The notes under the pieces were generated by a model. That model was not told where the DNA came from and did not search any database. It saw only the letters and a list, made by a program, of their open reading frames with translations. From assembly GCA_022570795.1 (NCBI GenBank), contig JAKUDP010000009.1:1302001-1366000 (forward strand): a DNA stretch of 64,000 nucleotides, written 5' to 3'. Positions within the stretch are counted from its first letter, which is position 1; each line of letters begins with the position of its first letter. The stretch comes from Sphaerulina vaccinii (lineage: Eukaryota; Ascomycota; Dothideomycetes; Mycosphaerellales; Mycosphaerellaceae). Below, one piece after another: positions 45,009 through 58,952 of the stretch. The translations under genes were made by a program, and so were the position numbers.

Positions 45009-48000
45009 GGTTATAAGCCTAGCAAGCTAAATTACCCGATTTGGACTAGTTAAACCTAAATCCAATCTTAAGCCCTCTTCGGATTTAATCGATACCTCGA
45101 CGACTATTTGTCCCTATAGGACGATCGGACCGGTATTAGAATCTCCTAAGCGCTCTCTATCGATCTGCTATTACGAAATATTTTTCTAGAGAGTCTGTGG
45201 CCGTCAAAAGTCCCTTTCGCGCCGTGCAATCGAGAGGTTGAAAAACACGGTTTATTAGTAGTATAAAAGCCTAGACGCACCTACTAGGAAAGCGATATAC
45301 TTATCGGTATTAGTAGTAAAGTCCGAACTCAAAGCGAATAGCTAGAAAGTAGGATTTTATCCGAGTTTCTCTCTCTAGAAAGAGCTATAATCTACGATTT
45401 TAAAACTATAAGATATAGCTCTAGAGTTCTAGAATATCTCTAAGCGATAAAACTTTCACTTTTATATACCTAAAGGGCTAAGAAAACTACGAGATTTAGG
45501 CTCTTAGAATGCGATCCTACCTAACTAAAAAGAGATATATTAGTATACTCGAAAATAATATAAATAATACTACTATTATATCTAAAGCTCTTATAGCTAT
45601 TAGGTTAGGAGTAGAGGACAGGCCGTTGCTTTAATTATCTAATAAAGCAATAGCTAAAAAGGTATAGACTATACTAGAAGAGTTATATTTACTAAAAGGA
45701 TTTAACTCTAAGTTCTTACTTTATAAAGAACTATTCGAGACTATGCTCGAAAGTGCAGGCTCTATAGAGTCCTATACTAATACTATTCGGCGCCTATATA
45801 ATTAATTAAAGGTAAAGGGAGTAGAGCTACCTAAGTAAGTTATTATAGCTTAGACTCTAAATAACCTAACTAAAAAGTATAACTCTTTTATTACTTCTAT
45901 AATATAGAATCTAAAAAGTAACAAAGACGCCTTCTCTATAGAAACTCTATTCTTGAATATACTTAATAAATCTAGAAGATATAATATAAAAGAAATAGTA
46001 TTATATTTAGACTCTAGAAAACTAAGAAATAAGAACTCTAGAGGTCCTAAATAACTAAATAAAAAGGGCCCTAGAGACTCTACTAAGTACTACTCGCATT
46101 GCAAGAAAGAGGGGTATCTAGTAGAGAAGTACTACGAGAAATACCCGGAGTTACAACCTAGTTAGTAGAAAGATCCTAAAGGCTCTAATAAAAAGTCTAA
46201 TTCTTCGAAGAATACTACTAGTACTAGCTCTAAAGAAGATGCGCTAGTTACTACTAGTATTAACGAGTCTAACGAGGAAGTCGAAGTACTATACTTGTCT
46301 ATAATCGAAGAGATAGAGCCTATTCTAGAAGGTTCTAGAACCAAAGATTCGCAAAATAGCTAAACTATAATTCTAGAAAGTATAATTCTAGAAAGTTCTA
46401 GAACTAATAAGAAAAGCAAGACTATAGCTTTCTTAGATTCTAGAAACAATTCTAGAGCCGAAAATAACTCTAGAGAACCCTAGATCTTAGACTCGGGTAC
46501 TAGCTAATATATTATTAGTAATAAGTCCTACTTTACGACTTTTACTAATAAGAATACTACGATAAAGTAGGGTAATGCGGGCTCTATAATAAGTAGGTAG
46601 AGGTATAGGCGACGTTAGTATTAAATTTAGTAATACTAATAAAGTTGCAATTCTAACAAATTGCCTATATAGTCCCGAGTTCTTACTTAATCTTATTAGT
46701 TTGTTGCAACTAGATAACTATAAGACTAAGGCCCTACTAAAAGACGGTATAATCGAGCTATATAGCTCTAAAAACGACTTATTAACTAAGTCCTATAAGG
46801 ACAAGTCGCTCTATAAGCTAAATATAGCTATCCCGTCTAATAATAAGAACTCTAGAAACGAAGAAATTACTCTAACTATAGAGTCTAAAAGCGACGCCGA
46901 GATTTAGTATAATAGGCTAGGATATATTAGCAATTCTATACTTAAATCTATAGGTTTTAAAGTCGAGAAACCTATAAGTTCTAAATGCGAGTAATATATT
47001 AATAGTAAATATACTCGAAAGCCTAGTTGCTTAATAATAGAGAAAGCTAATAGCTATCTAGACAAAGTAAGCTACGATATTTGTAGCCCTATCGAGCTTT
47101 CTACTAAGCAAGGCTATTATTACTTTATTAGTCTAATAGATAGTTATTCTTAGTTTCTAGAAGCCGATCTAATAAAGCGAAAATTAGAAGCTTACTCTAA
47201 AATTAAAGACTTCAAGTTACGAGCTAAAAATTCTTCGTCTAATACCCCTATATAAACAACTATGCCTTAAAGTATTTAAAAGTAATAATACTACTAAGCT
47301 AACTAGTAATAAGTTAGAGAATCTATTAAAAGAAAGTAGTATAAAATACAAACTTAGTAGTCCTTATAATCCTAAACAAAATAGTCTTATAGAACAACCT
47401 AATAGAATACTACTAAATAAGGTATGCGCTCTACTAATAGGGGCAGGCCTCCCTAAATACTTTTAGAGAGAAGCGCTAGAAGCCGCAGTCTATCTATATA
47501 ATAGAATACTATATTCGTCGCTTAATAATAAGTCGCCCTATAAGATTCGCTATAATAAGCCTTCTAACTTAGATAATATTCGAGTTTTTAGATCTATAGC
47601 CTATTACTCTAGATCTAAGCCTAAGAAACTAGATTCTAGAGTATATAAAGCAATCCTTATAGGCTATAGCAATATAAAAAACTATAAGCTTTATAACTTA
47701 GAAAGAAAGTAAGTAGTTTGGGCTAGGGATATTACTATACTAGAAGGATAGTTCTATAGCTTTCCGAAGGCAGAACTTATTACTCCGAGTAATATAGTAC
47801 CTCTAGAAAGTATAGAAAAGCTAGTAACTCCTAACAAGCCTATAGAAACTTTGGATAATAATTCGCCTATTCTAGAAGATTCTAGAAACTCGTCGCAGAG
47901 CTCTAGGACTTTAGGACGTAATAGTACACCTATAGATCAACCTAGAACTAGCGTAGAAAACCTATATAACGAAGAACCCGACGAGTTATTAGACGATTTC

Positions 48001-49230
48001 GAAGTTTCTAGAAAGTTACAAAAGCTCGATTTAGAAGAAGCTACTTCTAGAAGTTCTAGAACTCTAGAAGACGACGGTTTAGATAACAAACTAGCGCTAT
48101 ATACTTATTGCCTTACTAGTAATAGTATAGACAATCCTATAACCTACAAAGAGGCGCTAAGAATAGATAAAGAAGGCTAGACTAAATTAATATCTAGCAA
48201 GATTAGCAACCTTAATAAGCTTAATACTTAGACTTTAGTCGACCTACCTAAAGGTAGAAAAGCTATTAAAGGAAGGTAGGTCTATAAGACTAAAAGAATA
48301 CCCTATAGCAAGCCTATTAAGTAGAAAAGTAGGTAGGTTACTAAGGGATTTAAGTAGGTACTAGGTCTCGATTATAATAATACTTTTAGTAATACCTACT
48401 ACTCTAAAACTTAGCGTTCCTTATTCTATTATATAGCCTCTAAGAACTACAAAATCGAGCAAATAGATATAAAACTTGCTTTTTCTAATAGTTCTATAGA
48501 TAAGGAGATATATATTAAACAACCTAAAGGATTTAATATTAAAAGGTAAGAATATAAAGTCTATTACTTTAATATAGCTTTATACGGCTTAAAACAAGCT
48601 AGTAGGTAGTAGTACTTGTAACTAAAATCTATACTAGCTAAGTTTAGCTTTATTCTTTTTAATAAAAGATAGCGCCGCTTTTAGAAACTCGCAAATAGGA
48701 GTCTATATAATATATTATATCGACAATATACTTATATTTAGTCCAACTCTAGAACTAGTATCTAAATTTAAGTCTAATATTAAGAAATATCTAGAAATAG
48801 AAGACTTAGATACTATAAAAATCTATTTAGAAATCGAAGTTTCTAGAAATTACTCTAATAGTTCGAACTATAATCTTATTATAGAAAAGTTATTTATTAA
48901 AGATTCTAAAGTAATATAATAAGAAAGAACTAAACCCTATTTCTATACTTATAGAAGAAGGCCTATATTTAGAAAAAGCTAAGAATCTAGCTAGCTATAA
49001 TAATATTAAAATATTTTAAAAAAAAGTTAGTACTTTTATCTATTTAGTAACTAAAATATAGCTAGATATAGCCTATACTATAGGTTCTATTACGCGATTT
49101 ATATCTAATCTAGACTAATTATACTTTAAAGCTCTTAATAGAATTTAGAAATATCTAAATAACTCTAAGTCTATAAATAAAGCGCTTATATATAAGGCGC
49201 AATTCGAGTATTATTAGATTAGGTAGAAAA
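44358..49230 (+). mobile_element. Copia-B LTR retrotransposon, 5' LTR and coding region, 3' truncated
   Basis: The 5' LTR (44,358-45,008) is followed by GGTTATAAGCCTAGC, a primer-site-like sequence. The internal region reads on plus. Gag has a zinc knuckle at about 46,087-46,150, now YYSHCKKEGYLVEKYYEKYP, with two Cys and one His turned to Tyr. The protease site ILDSGTS is intact at 46,484-46,504 between RIP stops. A pre-integrase motif (NRLGYI) lies near 46,910. The integrase C-terminal part is at about 47,390-47,710 (AAVYLYNRILYSS). RT is at about 48,290-48,900 (FKQVLGLDYNNTFSN; YIDNILIFSP). Coding similarity stops near 49,230 before RNase H ends. CpG-containing codons survive. Confidence 0.82.
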
Positions 49231-49889
49231 AGTATCTATACTAGTACTTTTACTTCTATCTCTTCTAGTACTAGTACTAGTACTTTATTTTTTATAATAT
49301 ATATTTTCTATATATAAAGTAGCTATTTTAAGTCTATACTATATTTTCTACTTAGCTAATTCTTTTTTTTTATATTTATAGTATTTATTAATTTTATTAA
49401 ACTATATTTATAGAATATACTACTAGAGCTTAGCTTAGGCTTTCTTAGCTACTATTTAGTATAGTAGTTATAGTAGTACTTAGCTTTTATTATTAGTAAA
49501 GTTTTTATTATCTACTATATTATTATTTTTATTTAGTTTGTTTCTATTTTTAGTATTATTATTAGTATAGTATTAAAAGTAGCTAAGTATATAATAAAAA
49601 AATTTATCTAGAAGCTTCTATCTCTATCTATACTTCTACTACTATAACTACTATAGCTAGCTATTACTATAGTATAATATAGATATTAGATATATAACTA
49701 AAATACTTTACTATATTATAAAATAGAATATAAAAGCTAAAAAGCTAATATATATAGTACTAGTAGCTATAGTAGTAGTATTATTATAGGTAAGACTAGC
49801 TTAGACTATAGAACTACTATATATTTACTTTTCTATATAGACTTTTTTTTATTTAGCTAAAATATTTATTTCTTTTTTTTATATAATAT
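49231..49889. other. Unassigned AT-rich spacer
   Basis: Highly mutated AT-rich DNA between two Copia-B pieces. No readable feature. Confidence 0.5.
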
Positions 49890-50350
49890 AGTAAGTAAAA
49901 GTATAAAGTAATAATACTACTAAGCTAACTAGTAATAAATTAGAAAATCTATTAGAAGAAAATAATATAAAATATAAACTTAGTAGTTATTCTAATTTAG
50001 AATAAAATAGTTTTATAAAATAATCTAATATAATATTACTAAATAAAAAGTATACTCGATTAATAGAAGTAGGCCTTTTTATATACTTCTAGAAGAAGAT
50101 ACTAGAAGCTATAGTCTATCTATATAATAGAATACTATATTTGTTACTAAGTAAGAAAATACTATATAAAATTTATTATAATAAGCTTTATAACTTAAAT
50201 TATATTCGAGTTTTTAGATCTATAGCCTACTATCTAGGTCTAAACCTAATAAACTAGATTCTAGAATTTATAAAGCTATTCTAATAGGCTATAGTAATAT
50301 AAAAAACTCTAAGCTTTATAGCTATTAAAAATATAAGCTCAACTTTAGAC
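49890..50350 (+). mobile_element. Copia-B integrase fragment (second copy)
   Basis: Repeats the segment at about 47,270-47,700 (from AATAATACTACTAAGCTAAC onward) but is much more RIP-mutated. It ends beside the LTR at 50,351, so integrase sequence directly meets an LTR with RT and RNase H missing. Confidence 0.8.
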
Positions 50351-50973
50351 TATTAGGTTAGATCTAGTATTAGGTAGTCGATTATATAATTAGGTTATAT
50401 AATCCGAGATATATAATTGCAGGTCTATATCGACCTATATAGTTATATAACTAGATTATATAATTATATAACTAGACCCGCCTAGAAGCTTCTAGCATCT
50501 TCTAGAGCATTCTAGTAATTGATACCTAGGCTACTAGGCTTATAGCTATAGGCTTATATAAGCTTACTATAGTAGTTTCTAGTATATTCTACGATTCTAG
50601 AGTCCTAGAAAGCTATAGAATACTATAGAACGCCTATTAGTAAGCGATCTTTCTAGGAGGTTCTAAGACCTTCTAGAGACTTCTATTCTATTCCTAATTA
50701 GTCCTAGAGGCCGCGTAAGCTAGCGTGGCTTAGCATACGCATACGCGTACTATAGAACCTTCTAGTAAAGCTATAGGAGGGTATATAAGGACCTATAGAG
50801 TCCGCCTCTAGATAGCTAACTCTAATACTAAGAATTCTTCGACTCTCTACTACTACTACTACTACCTATCTACCTACAAGCTTCTATAGCTTTCTACGAC
50901 ATTCTACGCCGAGATACGACCTAGATCTACCCGAAATACCTCCGAGAAAGCTTCCGCCACTCTATTTTCAATA
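50351..50973 (+). repeat. Copia-B LTR (3' side)
   Basis: About 623 bp, clearly homologous to 44,358-45,008 but less RIP-mutated: CATACGCATACGCGTAC here versus an AT-only stretch there. Shorter TAC tract. Flanks of the two LTRs share no 5-bp duplication. Confidence 0.85.
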
Positions 50974-53050
50974 CTTATAATAATAATAAAGATACTAAAA
51001 GTATATAAATTAAAATTCCTAGAAAGAGATTAATACTAATAAAACAATTACTAGATTAGTAGATAATAAAATAGAATATATAACTAAAAAGTTATAAAAT
51101 ATTATTTAGAAAATAAACTATATTTTTAAATTAGCTTATATATTAGTTAGCTACTTATTATATACTACTAATATTATATATTTTAGTAGAGCTTTAAATA
51201 TATTATTATTTAGAATATTCTAATACTATTCTAGTATAAAAAGATAGCTATTTTTTAAAGTAATATATAACTTAAATTAGTAGCTTTTAGCTATTTAAAT
51301 ATTATATAGTATATATATTATTAATATAGAGAAGCTACTAGTACTATATCTATTTATAGATACTAGTAGTAATAGGCTTAGTATATTTTAGTATAGGAAA
51401 AATAATAGTAATTAGAAGCTTAATCTAAATTATACTTAATAGCTAATATTTTATAATACTATAGTTAGATATATAATATATTAATATAGCTAAAGTATAA
51501 GCTATATTAGAAGCTTTTAAGCTATAGAGTTAGAAGTAGTATAGTTAGAAGCTTATTATCTATATAGATAGTACTACTACCTATTCTAGTATTATATATT
51601 ATTATTTAGATAGCTTTATAATTAGTCTTCTAAAAAAGCTACTATTAATTATATTTAAGTAAAAGCTTATTTAAGAACTAGTTTAGCTATTTTCTATAGC
51701 TAATAAACTAGCTAACTTATTATATTTAAAATTTAAAAGTATTACTAATATATTATATATTAGACTCGGCCTAAAAAACTACTTACTAGTATATATACTT
51801 AAAAATAACTAGTCTAACTCTATATTACTACTATTATCTAATATCTATAATAAGCTACTATATTACTAGCTTAATATAGTATATTTTCTATTATATAATA
51901 TTAGTTTTCTACTAAAAAATAGTTTTATACTTTACTAATTAGATAGTATAAGATACTATATATTTAGTTAGATAAAGCTCTATAGCTAGTTACCTAGCTA
52001 ATATTATATATATACTTATTAAAAAATTTTTTTTAAAATAAATAGTAGTATAGAGTAATATTCTAAATAGCTATATTAATATTTTTAGGTCTATATATAT
52101 TAATATATAACTACTAGTTAATATATTTAGCTTGCTTTATATATTAAAGCTATAATAAAATACTATTAACTTTAATTTCTTAGCTACTTATAGTAAGTAA
52201 CTAATTATAAAAAACCTACTAGAGAAACTATTATATCTATTATTTAAAAACTATAATTAATTAAATATTAATATAGTACTATACTTTATTTTTAGTAGCT
52301 TTTCTAGCTTAGTAGATTAATCTATAATATAAGTAATTCTATAGCTTTACTATATTAGCTTATAGAATATAGTATATATAGTAATCTACTAGTTAATAAT
52401 AACTACTTAGTTTTAAAATTAAAGAAGTCTAAAACTAATAAAAACTATAAAAGTATATAAGTAAAAGTTATAGTAATAGAAAAGCTAATCTATCTAGTAT
52501 ATTATATAAAACTATTATTAGTAGTAATACTAGTATTATCTATATCTCTATTATTTATACTATCTTCTAGTAGCTTTCTAAAGTAGTAGATTATAAACTA
52601 TATATAGTTTTAACTAGCTATACTTAGTTTAAATATTTAAAAGTATACTAGTTATTTACTTTATAGTAGTAGAGCTACTAATATAAAAAGAAATAGTATT
52701 ATAAAATATAAAATAATAGTATTAGATAGATAGAAGTCTAAGTTATAGAAATAGTATATTAAAGTATTATATATTAAATAGTTTAAGCTTACTTTTATAG
52801 CTTAAATAGTAAACTACTTTATATAGAAAAAAAAGCTATAATAGAAGTTTATATATAGAATATATTAATAAAAAAAAGTATATTATTAGTAGTATTTACT
52901 AATTATTACTATTATTTAATAGTAGTTTAGAGTATATAGCTATATATACTATTACTATACTAGTTATTTATTTAGAGCTTTTTTTAGTAAAGCTATATAT
53001 ATATTTTATACTAGTATAGGCTAATTTAGCTACTACTACTAGTATATATA
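50974..53050 (+). mobile_element. Tyrosine-recombinase retrotransposon, plus-strand truncated copy
   Basis: Starts abruptly inside RT right after the Copia-B LTR. The opening sequence aligns with the minus copy (ATTACTAGATTAGTAGATAA is shared). RNase H-like LYLFIDTSSNRLSIF is at about 51,340-51,390. A decayed recombinase end is at about 52,640-52,770 (TSYLLYSSRATNIKRNSIIK then YKIIVLDR-stop-KSKL-stop-K-stop-YIK), again matching RxxAT...LGRWKSxxYxxYI. No split repeats are recognised on its right side. The right limit is approximate. Confidence 0.65.
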
Positions 53051-53229
53051 TAATAGTAGCCTATTTTAGAATAAGTCTATATAATTCTAATTTTTTTAAT
53101 TTAAGTTTACTATAAAGCTATAAGTATAAATAGATATTTAAAGTAATAGGCTATTTTCTACTTCTAACCTAATAGCTATAAAAGTTTTAGATATATTAGT
53201 AGTACTATTTATATTCTCTTTAAATATAC

Positions 53230-53475
53230 TATTAGAAAGTATAGTCTAGTTAGACTATCTAAAAGATATCCTCTAGGAATTAGAATATATAATATAGGTT
53301 ATATAATAATAGGTTATATAACTTATCTAATACTCTATATCTTAGAAGGAGATACAACCTATAACTAACTAATATAATTAATATAGTTAATTCCTATCTA
53401 ATACTTCTACTTCTATTATATATTAAAACTCTTTCTATATATTATAAGTATATATATTATTATTCTATTTCGATA
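53230..53475 (+). repeat. Copia-A 5' LTR (plus copy)
   Basis: 246 bp, from TATTAGAAAGTATAG to TATTTCGATA. The TG...CA ends are RIP-converted. Confidence 0.92.
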
Positions 53476-56400
53476 GATTATAAGCCTAGGTTTATAGAGG
53501 AAGTATTAGATAGTAATAGTTAGCCTTTTCTAATAGTAGAATACAAACCTATAATAAAAGAAGTATCGAGAGACTCGAGGTATACCTATCTATACTACTA
53601 AGAAGATATAAAAGATCCCGGCGAGTTTCGAACATTCCTATAAGTAGATAAGATAGAGAAGAACCTAGTAAAGTATACTTAAGAAGTAGAGCTTAAAAGG
53701 TATAAAAAAGAAAGAATAAGCTAGAAGCTAAAGTACTATTTTATATAAATAAAATTTAACCTCTATACTAGAGTACTACTAATACTTTAGAAAGGTATAT
53801 TCCTCTAAAAAGAGACTTTTTAAGTCTATCTATAAGTATAGATAAGTAGGAAGTATAGGAAACTATACTAAGCTTATCTAAGAGAAAAGAAAGAGAGTCT
53901 TAGACTAGGAAAGTAGCTATCTAGAAACTACTACTTAAGTTATTTAAAAGAGTATTAATTTTTAGAAGTTTAGTTTTAATATTTTAGATAAAATAGATTA
54001 AAAGTAAGAAAATAGATTTAGTAGGAGAGTAGCTATACTAATACTAACAAGAGAGAACTATAAGTTCTAGTTTAGAATAATAAGAATATATTTTATATCT
54101 AAGTAAGTAGAATAGATTCTATTAGAGACTATACTAGATACTCTAGTATTAACTCCTTTAGAACATATATTAACTATATTATTAGACTCGCTAGATAGCT
54201 CTATTAAGAGAGCATTCTATAAGAAGTATAATATAGTAGCTCTCTATAAGATATATATCTATATATTAGTAGATAATTAGGAAGTAATATAGAAAATTAA
54301 AATAGTAAGCGAGCTCTAGGAATAGGCTAAAAAAAGGTATAAAAGTAAGCTTTAAGCTATAGGAAGAAGCCTTCTTAAATAGTATACTATATTTAAAATA
54401 TAAAATAGCTAGATAATTAATAAAGTATAGTAGAGCCTAAGTACTATTATAAGAAAAGTAGTTATAATCTCCTTATAGTTTAAAAAAATTAAAACTAAGA
54501 ATAAGAAAATATAGTAACTTCTTATAGCTCTACCTAAGTCCTACTTAATAATTAGAAATAGTATAGATCTAAAGTAGAATCTTAAGCTTTAGAATATTTT
54601 TAGAATTCTAAAAGAAAAATAGAAATAGATAATAGGCTAAGAGATAGCTATATTTACTAAGAAAGATATCTAGGGACTACTAGCCTATTTCCTCTATAGA
54701 GAACTATATATCTAGAATAATTACTCTAAACTTAAAAAAGTAAAGAAAGCTACTAAAACTATAGTAGTAAAGATAGAATACTAAGTTAAGAAAAGATACT
54801 CTCTATTAAAACAAAGAAGAGAATTTTTACTAGAAAAAGATAAACTTAAAGAAATAGTAAAGAAACTTAAACTTAAAGTATAATCCTTTAAAAAGAAATC
54901 TAACTTAAATAAGAAGTATCTAAAGAAAGCTTTTATAGTATAAGAAAATATAAAGTTACTAACTACTTTAGAAATATCTTAGACCCTATTAGAGGATAAA
55001 GATATAGATAAAGTAGCCTACTTAACTATAGATATAAAAGGCAAGTATAGGCTATTAGAATAGCTACTTAACTTTTATACTTCTATTTATATAACTAACT
55101 AAGAATTACTCTTTAGGGAACTAAAACCTTTTTAGACTAGAAAGTAGATTAAGGTCGGTAGTAGCTACTTAATAGCTATATATATTAGAAAAGTAGTAAT
55201 AGGGGAAAGAAAAAGGAAATAGATTATACTAAAAGATATTCTATTTATACCTAGTTTTAGAGTTAATTTTATTTTATAAAGTTAGTTTAGTAAGTAGTTT
55301 AGTATTTAACTACTAAAATTTATACTTATTTTAGCCTCTAGAAAAGTAGTTATCTAGATAAGAATATTAGAAGGAGTCCTATTTATTAAGGAGATTAATA
55401 AGAGTCTAGCTAAGTCTGTCGGGCTCTAGAGGCTCGACCGAAATTAAGTATACTTCTTATAGAAATTAATAAATAAAATATATACTTTCTATATATTAGA
55501 GAGTACCTAGAATTAGTAGGAGCTCTAGTATCGAAAGCTTATATATTTTAGGGAAAAGGTAGTAAAGAACTTTTACTAGGTTTTAGATTTAAAGAGCCTA
55601 ATACTAATTCTAAAGGAGTATAGGGTATATAGAGTCTATATAATAGTAAAGATAAAGTAGTATAGAGGGAAAGAGATATAGTAGAAGCCCTAAAGGCTAG
55701 CTCTTATATCTATTAATATCTATAGACCCCTACCTATCTTAAGATTAGAATTTAAGTAGTAGCTTAAAATTATTAATAACTTTTTAAAAAAGAAGTAGGC
55801 CTTTCTACTAAAGTTAAAAATAGATATACTACCTACCTTCTACTAATAGAAAAGGAAGGTAGAGCTTTAATCTAGAAATTCTCTCTAAGTAGTAAGAAGT
55901 AATAGAGTAAGGGAGCTTCTTACTATACTAAAGTAGTAGAAAAGAGAAAATAGAATTTCTTTCTATACTACTAAGGTATATAACTCTATTTAGAATAGAG
56001 TTATTAAAAGGTCGATCTAGACCTCTAAAGAAAGAGTAAGAGTAATACTAGAAGAATCTAATATACTAATTAAGTTCTAGCCTAAAGTACTAGAAGTAAG
56101 TATTATTATTAGAAATACTTTTCTAAATAGGCTAGATATTAATAGATTTAAAGTCTTACCTAAAAAGGCATTTTTAGAATAGAGACCTCTAGTATTATAC
56201 TTTAGGGTCTAGAGCTATAGAGTAGTTATATATATAAACTTAAAGTTCTAGCTAGCTAGAATATAATTAGACAAACTAATAAATAGAAGTAAGAATACTA
56301 TATTTGTTAGTTATATTCTAGATACTACTAAAATATAGCTCTTCTAGAAGCCTAATATAGAGGCTATTAAGGCCTATAGTAATACTAAATAGTTTAAGTA

Positions 56401-58706
56401 TAAGAAAGGAGGAGATTTAGAGTTAAATATTCCTAAGCTTAACTAATCTAGTATTATACTAGTTAGGAAACTAGTTAGGAGACTAAAGAAGTAGAAGGAG
56501 TCCTAAAGTCCGTCGGGCTCTAGAGGCCCGACTAAATATTAACTACTAATTATATAGCTTAGACCTCTACCGAAGGATAAGAAGGAGTACTAGAAAATAG
56601 ATCTAGAAGAAGAAAACTCTAGAAGTATATAGCTTTAGAAGGAAAAAATTAAAATAGAGTAGCTAACTAATTAGCTAACCGAAGTTTATTAAAGAACTAG
56701 TAGAAATATATATATTAGAAAATATCTAGATATTATATAAGATCTACTAGAAGTAAGGGTATAATTCTAGAAGGGAAGAAGATCTATTTTAGATTAAAGA
56801 GGAAGGACCTAAACCTAAGGCTTATAGTATAGTTATAAAATAGGTCCTCTAAAAGAGGTAGAGAAATAAGAAAGAGGATATACCTAACCTAAAGTATTAT
56901 AAAGTATTTCTTAGCCTAATTAAAAAAGAAGGAAATTATATTTAAGAAATCTTAGTAGAGATTAAGAAGGTTATATTTATAGTACTCGGACCTAATATTA
57001 CTTTAAAGTAAAAGGTCCCTATTCTAAAGTCCTATAAAGAGGTAATATAGAATTCTAAATAGAGCTATATATAGAAAGAAGCAATCTAGAGAAAACTAGT
57101 AGCTTTAGATAGTAACTATACCTAGAAGCTAGTTATACTACTAAAGGGTACAAACCTTATAATATCTAGGTAGGTCTTTAATATAAAAAGATTAATTAGT
57201 AGAGCTATTAAAAAGTTTAAAGTAAGACTAGTTACTAGAAAGTTCTTCTAGAAGTTTAGAATAGACTTTAAAAATACTTTTATACTAACTATAAAGTATA
57301 ATACTTTAAAAGTATTTATAGTAGTTATTTATAAAAAGGACTTAGAGATATACTAAGTAGATATAAATAATATATTTATAGAGAGCTTTCTAAAAAAAAA
57401 TATTTATATAATTCTACCTCTAGAAGTAGAAGTCCTACTAAACTAGGTTCTAAAGATTCTAAGGAGTCTCTATAGACTTAAGTAAGTAGTAAGAGACTAG
57501 AATAAACTCTATATTTTAAAGCTAGAATAGATAGAATTCGATTAATTAGAGATCGACCTATACCTACTTATCTATAGGGAAAGAAGAATTATAGTCCTAA
57601 CCTATATAGATAATATACCTATTATAGTACTAGAGCTAAAGGATGTTTTCTAGTTTAAGAAATAGCTTAGTAAGGTCTTTAAGATTAAGAATCTAAAGAA
57701 GCTAGAAAAGATTCTTAGAATAAAAATAATAAAAAATAGAGTTATAGGAACTCTAAAGCTTAATTAAAAATACTATATCTAAAAGAACCTTATAAGGCTA
57801 AATATAACTAAGGAAAATATCTATCTAACTCTCTTACTAATAGATAGTTATAAAAGCTTTACTAAAGCAATCCTATCTAATAAGAGATATACTAAATAGA
57901 AGTACTAAAGCTAGATAGGTATATAGATATAGCCGATAGTTATAATAAGACTAGATATTACTTTTGCTCTTAGTAGACTAAGCTTATATATAGCTAACCT
58001 AATAAGAGAATATATAAATACTCTAAAGAAACTAGTAAAATACTTTAGATTGTTCCTAGACCTAGAACTTATATTTAGAAAAGATAGTAGAAGCCTTATT
58101 AGATATTTAGACTCTAACTATATAATAGATAAAGTAGATAGAGTTTTAATTCTCGGATCTATCTTCTTCTTCTATAGAGTACTAGTATTTTAGATAAGTA
58201 AAAAGTAGAAGTCTATAATAATATTAACTATAGAAGCTAAGTATATAGCTCTAAATATATATACTAAGCAATCTTAATTCCTAGTAGCACTTCTAAAAAG
58301 AAATAGACTATATAGAGCTAGTAGAAGAATATTCTTTTTAACTACTTATTAAAGCAAACTCTAATATAGTAAATAAACTTAGACCTATTTAGATTATAGA
58401 AGACAACTAAGTATTTTTAACCTTTATTAAGAATATCTATACCTATAAAAGATTAAAATATATTAATATTACTTATAATAATATTAGGAAACTTTAGTAG
58501 TAATAGAGGATAGTAGTAGTATATATTCTAATAAAAGAGATAGTTGCAGATAGGTTAACTAAGCTAAAGAATAGTCTCTAATTCTATAAGTTTATAAAAT
58601 AACTCTAGCTTACTTAGCTTCTATTAGGCCTCTAGAGCCTAATAGGTTTATATAAAAGATAAGTACTAGAATATAGGATAGAAGAACTATCTAGCCTAAG
58701 TAGGAG

Positions 58707-58952
58707 TATTAGAAAGTATAGTCTAGTTAGACTATCTAAGAGATACCCTCTAGAGATTAGAATATATAATATAGGTTATATAATAATAGGTTATATAACT
58801 TATCTAATACTCTATATTTTAGGAGGAGATGCAACCTATAACTAACTAATATAATTAATATAGTTAGTTCCTATCTAATGCTTCTACTTCTATTATATAT
58901 TAAGACTCTTTCTATATATTATAGGTATATATATTATTATTCTATTTCGATA
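58707..58952 (+). repeat. Copia-A 3' LTR (plus copy)
   Basis: 246 bp, collinear with the 5' LTR and differing at scattered transitions. Confidence 0.92.

Larger units (their letters stand above)
53230..58952 (+). mobile_element. Copia-A LTR retrotransposon (plus copy), 5,723 bp
   Basis: Same family as 33,578-39,291, opposite orientation. LTRs of 246 bp, TATAC duplicated outside (53,225-53,229 and 58,953-58,957), and a primer-like GATTATAAGCCTAGG after the 5' LTR. The decayed polyprotein has the same order; RT shows LTYIDNIPIIVLELK at about 57,598-57,642. It carries many more TAG/TAA stops than the minus copy, so it is older, was mutated longer, or was a better RIP target. Nested in a Copia-B fragment. 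Confidence 0.9.

Noticed and set aside
46162..46344. 60-residue minus frame and other short frames inside the AT block
   Set aside because: Chance frames, or leftovers of Copia coding regions in the wrong frame.
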